From Mariniblastus sp. (lineage in GTDB: Bacteria; Planctomycetota; Planctomycetia; Pirellulales; Pirellulaceae), in NCBI GenBank assembly GCA_028823415.1, contig JAPKBL010000004.1:1-64000 (forward strand): a stretch of DNA of 64,000 nucleotides, written 5' to 3'. The position numbers were made by a program, and so were the translations under genes. The notes beneath the pieces were generated by a model that did no database searches, was not told the origin of the DNA, and saw only the letters and a program-made list of their open reading frames with translations. Shown in pieces: positions 62,818-64,000 of this stretch; positions within the stretch are counted from its first letter, which is position 1, and every line of letters starts with the position of its first letter.

Positions 62818-64000
62818 ATCGTTGTCCTCGTTCATCCGTTTTCTGTTGGTCGCAGCGGTGGTTATCGCGGTTCCTGCCTACGTAATGTATCGAGCCAATC
62901 AATCGACTTACGGTGAGATATTGGTCGAAGCGGATAAGTTACCGGTTCATACGGTTGGTCGGGGTGATTTAAGAGTCACGGTGATTGAGCAGGGAGGCCT
63001 TGAAAGTTCGGAGAATACCGAAGTGAAGTGCCTTGTCCGTGGAGAAAATACCGTTAATTCCGTGATTGAAAACGGAACACACGTTGAAGCAGGGGACGTC
63101 CTTGTTCGACTAGACACCCTGGCAATCGAAGACGCAATCAACGAGCGGTCAAAGTATGCGTTTTGGTCACAATCGGCGGTCGAACGATCAAGTGCGTTAG
63201 TCGCGAGATCAAAATTGGCAGTCTCCGAATACCTTGATGGTCGCTACATCTCACAGTTAATGACATTAGAAAAAGATTTGGCCATTGCAGAGTCGAATTA
63301 TTTGATGAGGGTTAATTTACATGGGCACGCTGAAAAATTATCCAAACGAGGGTTTGCCCATGCTTTTGACGTCGAGCAAAGAAAGGTCGCGGTGGAGCAG
63401 GCCAAGCTAGAGGTCGAGTCGCAGAAGAATCAAATAGAAGTGTTAAAAAAATACACCAAAGCAATGGAGCTAAAAACTCTCGAGGGTAATTTGAAAGCGG
63501 CAGAGGCCGATCATGCTGCCAACCAAGAGAGAGCAATTTTAGATAAGAAGCGACGTGACTTAGCTAAATCAGAATTTGAATTGTGCGTCATTAAATCAGA
63601 CAAATCGGGGATGGTAATTTTCCCGTCCGCTGCCGCTTGGAAGTCTTCTCCTGATGTCACCGAGGGCGCGACCGTTCATAAAAATCAAGTGTTGCTGTTA
63701 ATGCCGGATCTCCAGAAAATGCAAGTAAAAGTCGGGATTCACGAGTCGATTGTGGACCGGGTTAAGCTTGGCATGTTAGCGAAAGTTTCGATTCCCGACA
63801 GTGAAATTGAAGGCGAGGTGATTTCAGTAGCCTCGATCGCCCGCCCTGCCGGTTGGTGGACTGGCAACATGGTCAAATACGATACGATCATCAAATTGCC
63901 CGAAGGAACGACGGGGCTCAAGCCCGGCATGAGCGCGGAAGTCGAAATCGTTTTGTCGGAATACAAAGCTGTTTTGAAGTTGCCGGTTTCCGCTGTTTTG
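62807..64000 (+). CDS. Second HlyD-family adaptor, partial at window edge
   Basis: Open from a GTG at 62807 to the window end (398 codons, no stop). The GTG lies inside the last codons of the upstream adaptor, an 11-base overlap, with a G-rich ribosome site just before it. A membrane helix (FIRFLLVAAVVIAVPAYV) is followed by GGLESSENTEVKCLVRGE, a coiled coil, IKSDKSGMVIFPSAAAW, then QKMQVKVGIHESIVDRVKLG and GWWTGNMVKYDTIIKLP. The match to the first adaptor runs through the whole chain, so this is a tandem duplicate. A transporter gene probably follows beyond 64000. Confidence 0.9.
   Translation, partial: MFFRSLSSFIRFLLVAAVVIAVPAYVMYRANQSTYGEILVEADKLPVHTVGRGDLRVTVIEQGGLESSENTEVKCLVRGENTVNSVIENGTHVEAGDVLVRLDTLAIEDAINERSKYAFWSQSAVERSSALVARSKLAVSEYLDGRYISQLMTLEKDLAIAESNYLMRVNLHGHAEKLSKRGFAHAFDVEQRKVAVEQAKLEVESQKNQIEVLKKYTKAMELKTLEGNLKAAEADHAANQERAILDKKRRDLAKSEFELCVIKSDKSGMVIFPSAAAWKSSPDVTEGATVHKNQVLLLMPDLQKMQVKVGIHESIVDRVKLGMLAKVSIPDSEIEGEVISVASIARPAGWWTGNMVKYDTIIKLPEGTTGLKPGMSAEVEIVLSEYKAVLKLPVSAVL

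Overview
The window looks like the chromosome of a marine planctomycete of the Pirellulales / Rhodopirellula type. The sequence shows ten type I sulfatases with the Cys-type maturation motif. It also shows the planctomycete-typical large secreted families DUF1592/DUF1588/DUF1585, DUF1552, DUF1501 and DUF1549/DUF1553 with CxxCH motifs, an ECF sigma factor paired with a FecR/LamG-like anti-sigma protein, and DUF1080 modules. GC is moderate, coding density is high, and few genes have a strong Shine-Dalgarno sequence. No rRNA, tRNA, insertion sequence, prophage or CRISPR array was seen. Species identity is inferred from gene content only.

Layout. 1-3.9 kb: a minus-strand DUF1552 -> DUF1592 pair with a 4-bp overlap, ending in a 13-bp tandem repeat at the window edge. 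4.0-5.6 kb: a divergent sulfatase. 5.65-11.65 kb: a minus-strand run of a sulfamidase-like sulfatase, a five-CxxCH cytochrome with a PA14 domain, and a beta-propeller protein. 12-13.6 kb: a sulfatase. 13.6-15.8 kb: L-serine dehydratase and a nitroreductase on the minus strand. 16-19.3 kb: two sulfatases 28 bp apart; the first carries a VHL-beta-like C-terminal domain. 19.4-20.4 kb: a hydrolase. 20.8-25.5 kb: a regulatory island with an NtrC-type activator, a histidine kinase and a sigma-70-family sigma factor whose upstream region contains a textbook sigma-54 promoter. 25.7-28.8 kb: a sulfatase and an aspartoacylase-like/BPL_N fusion. 28.8-30.5 kb: a PhoD-like phosphatase. 30.7-34.7 kb: a serine hydrolase, a TIM-barrel isomerase and a sodium:solute symporter. 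35-39 kb: a hydrolase-DUF1080 fusion, a JmjC-like cupin and a FemAB/CelD-type acetyltransferase on the minus strand. 39.3-41.8 kb: two beta-propeller proteins. 41.8-52.2 kb: a minus-strand run of EF-hand sulfatase, sulfatase-agarase (GH50-like) fusion with an EF-hand tail, DUF1549/DUF1553 cytochrome and DUF1501 protein. 52.6-56.6 kb: ECF sigma, FecR/LamG anti-sigma and a sulfatase. 56.7-60.9 kb: a secretin-N-like protein, a DUF1080-sulfatase fusion and an acetylxylan esterase-like protein on the minus strand. 61.3-64 kb: two tandem HlyD-type adaptors, the second cut by the window edge.

Together the genes describe a machine for taking apart sulfated, acylated polysaccharides outside the cytoplasm: desulfation, deacylation, glycosidic cleavage, oxidation by multi-haem proteins, and sodium-coupled uptake. 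Control appears to run through two dedicated systems, a two-component/sigma-54/alternative-sigma cascade and an ECF/FecR switch. The most interesting observations are the inferred sigma cascade (20.8-25.5 kb), the single-chain sulfatase-agarase-EF-hand protein and its EF-hand-tagged neighbour (46.2-52.2 kb), the VHL-like tail on a sulfatase (16.1-17.8 kb), and four copies of AGCCAAT in the divergent control region at 52.2-52.6 kb.
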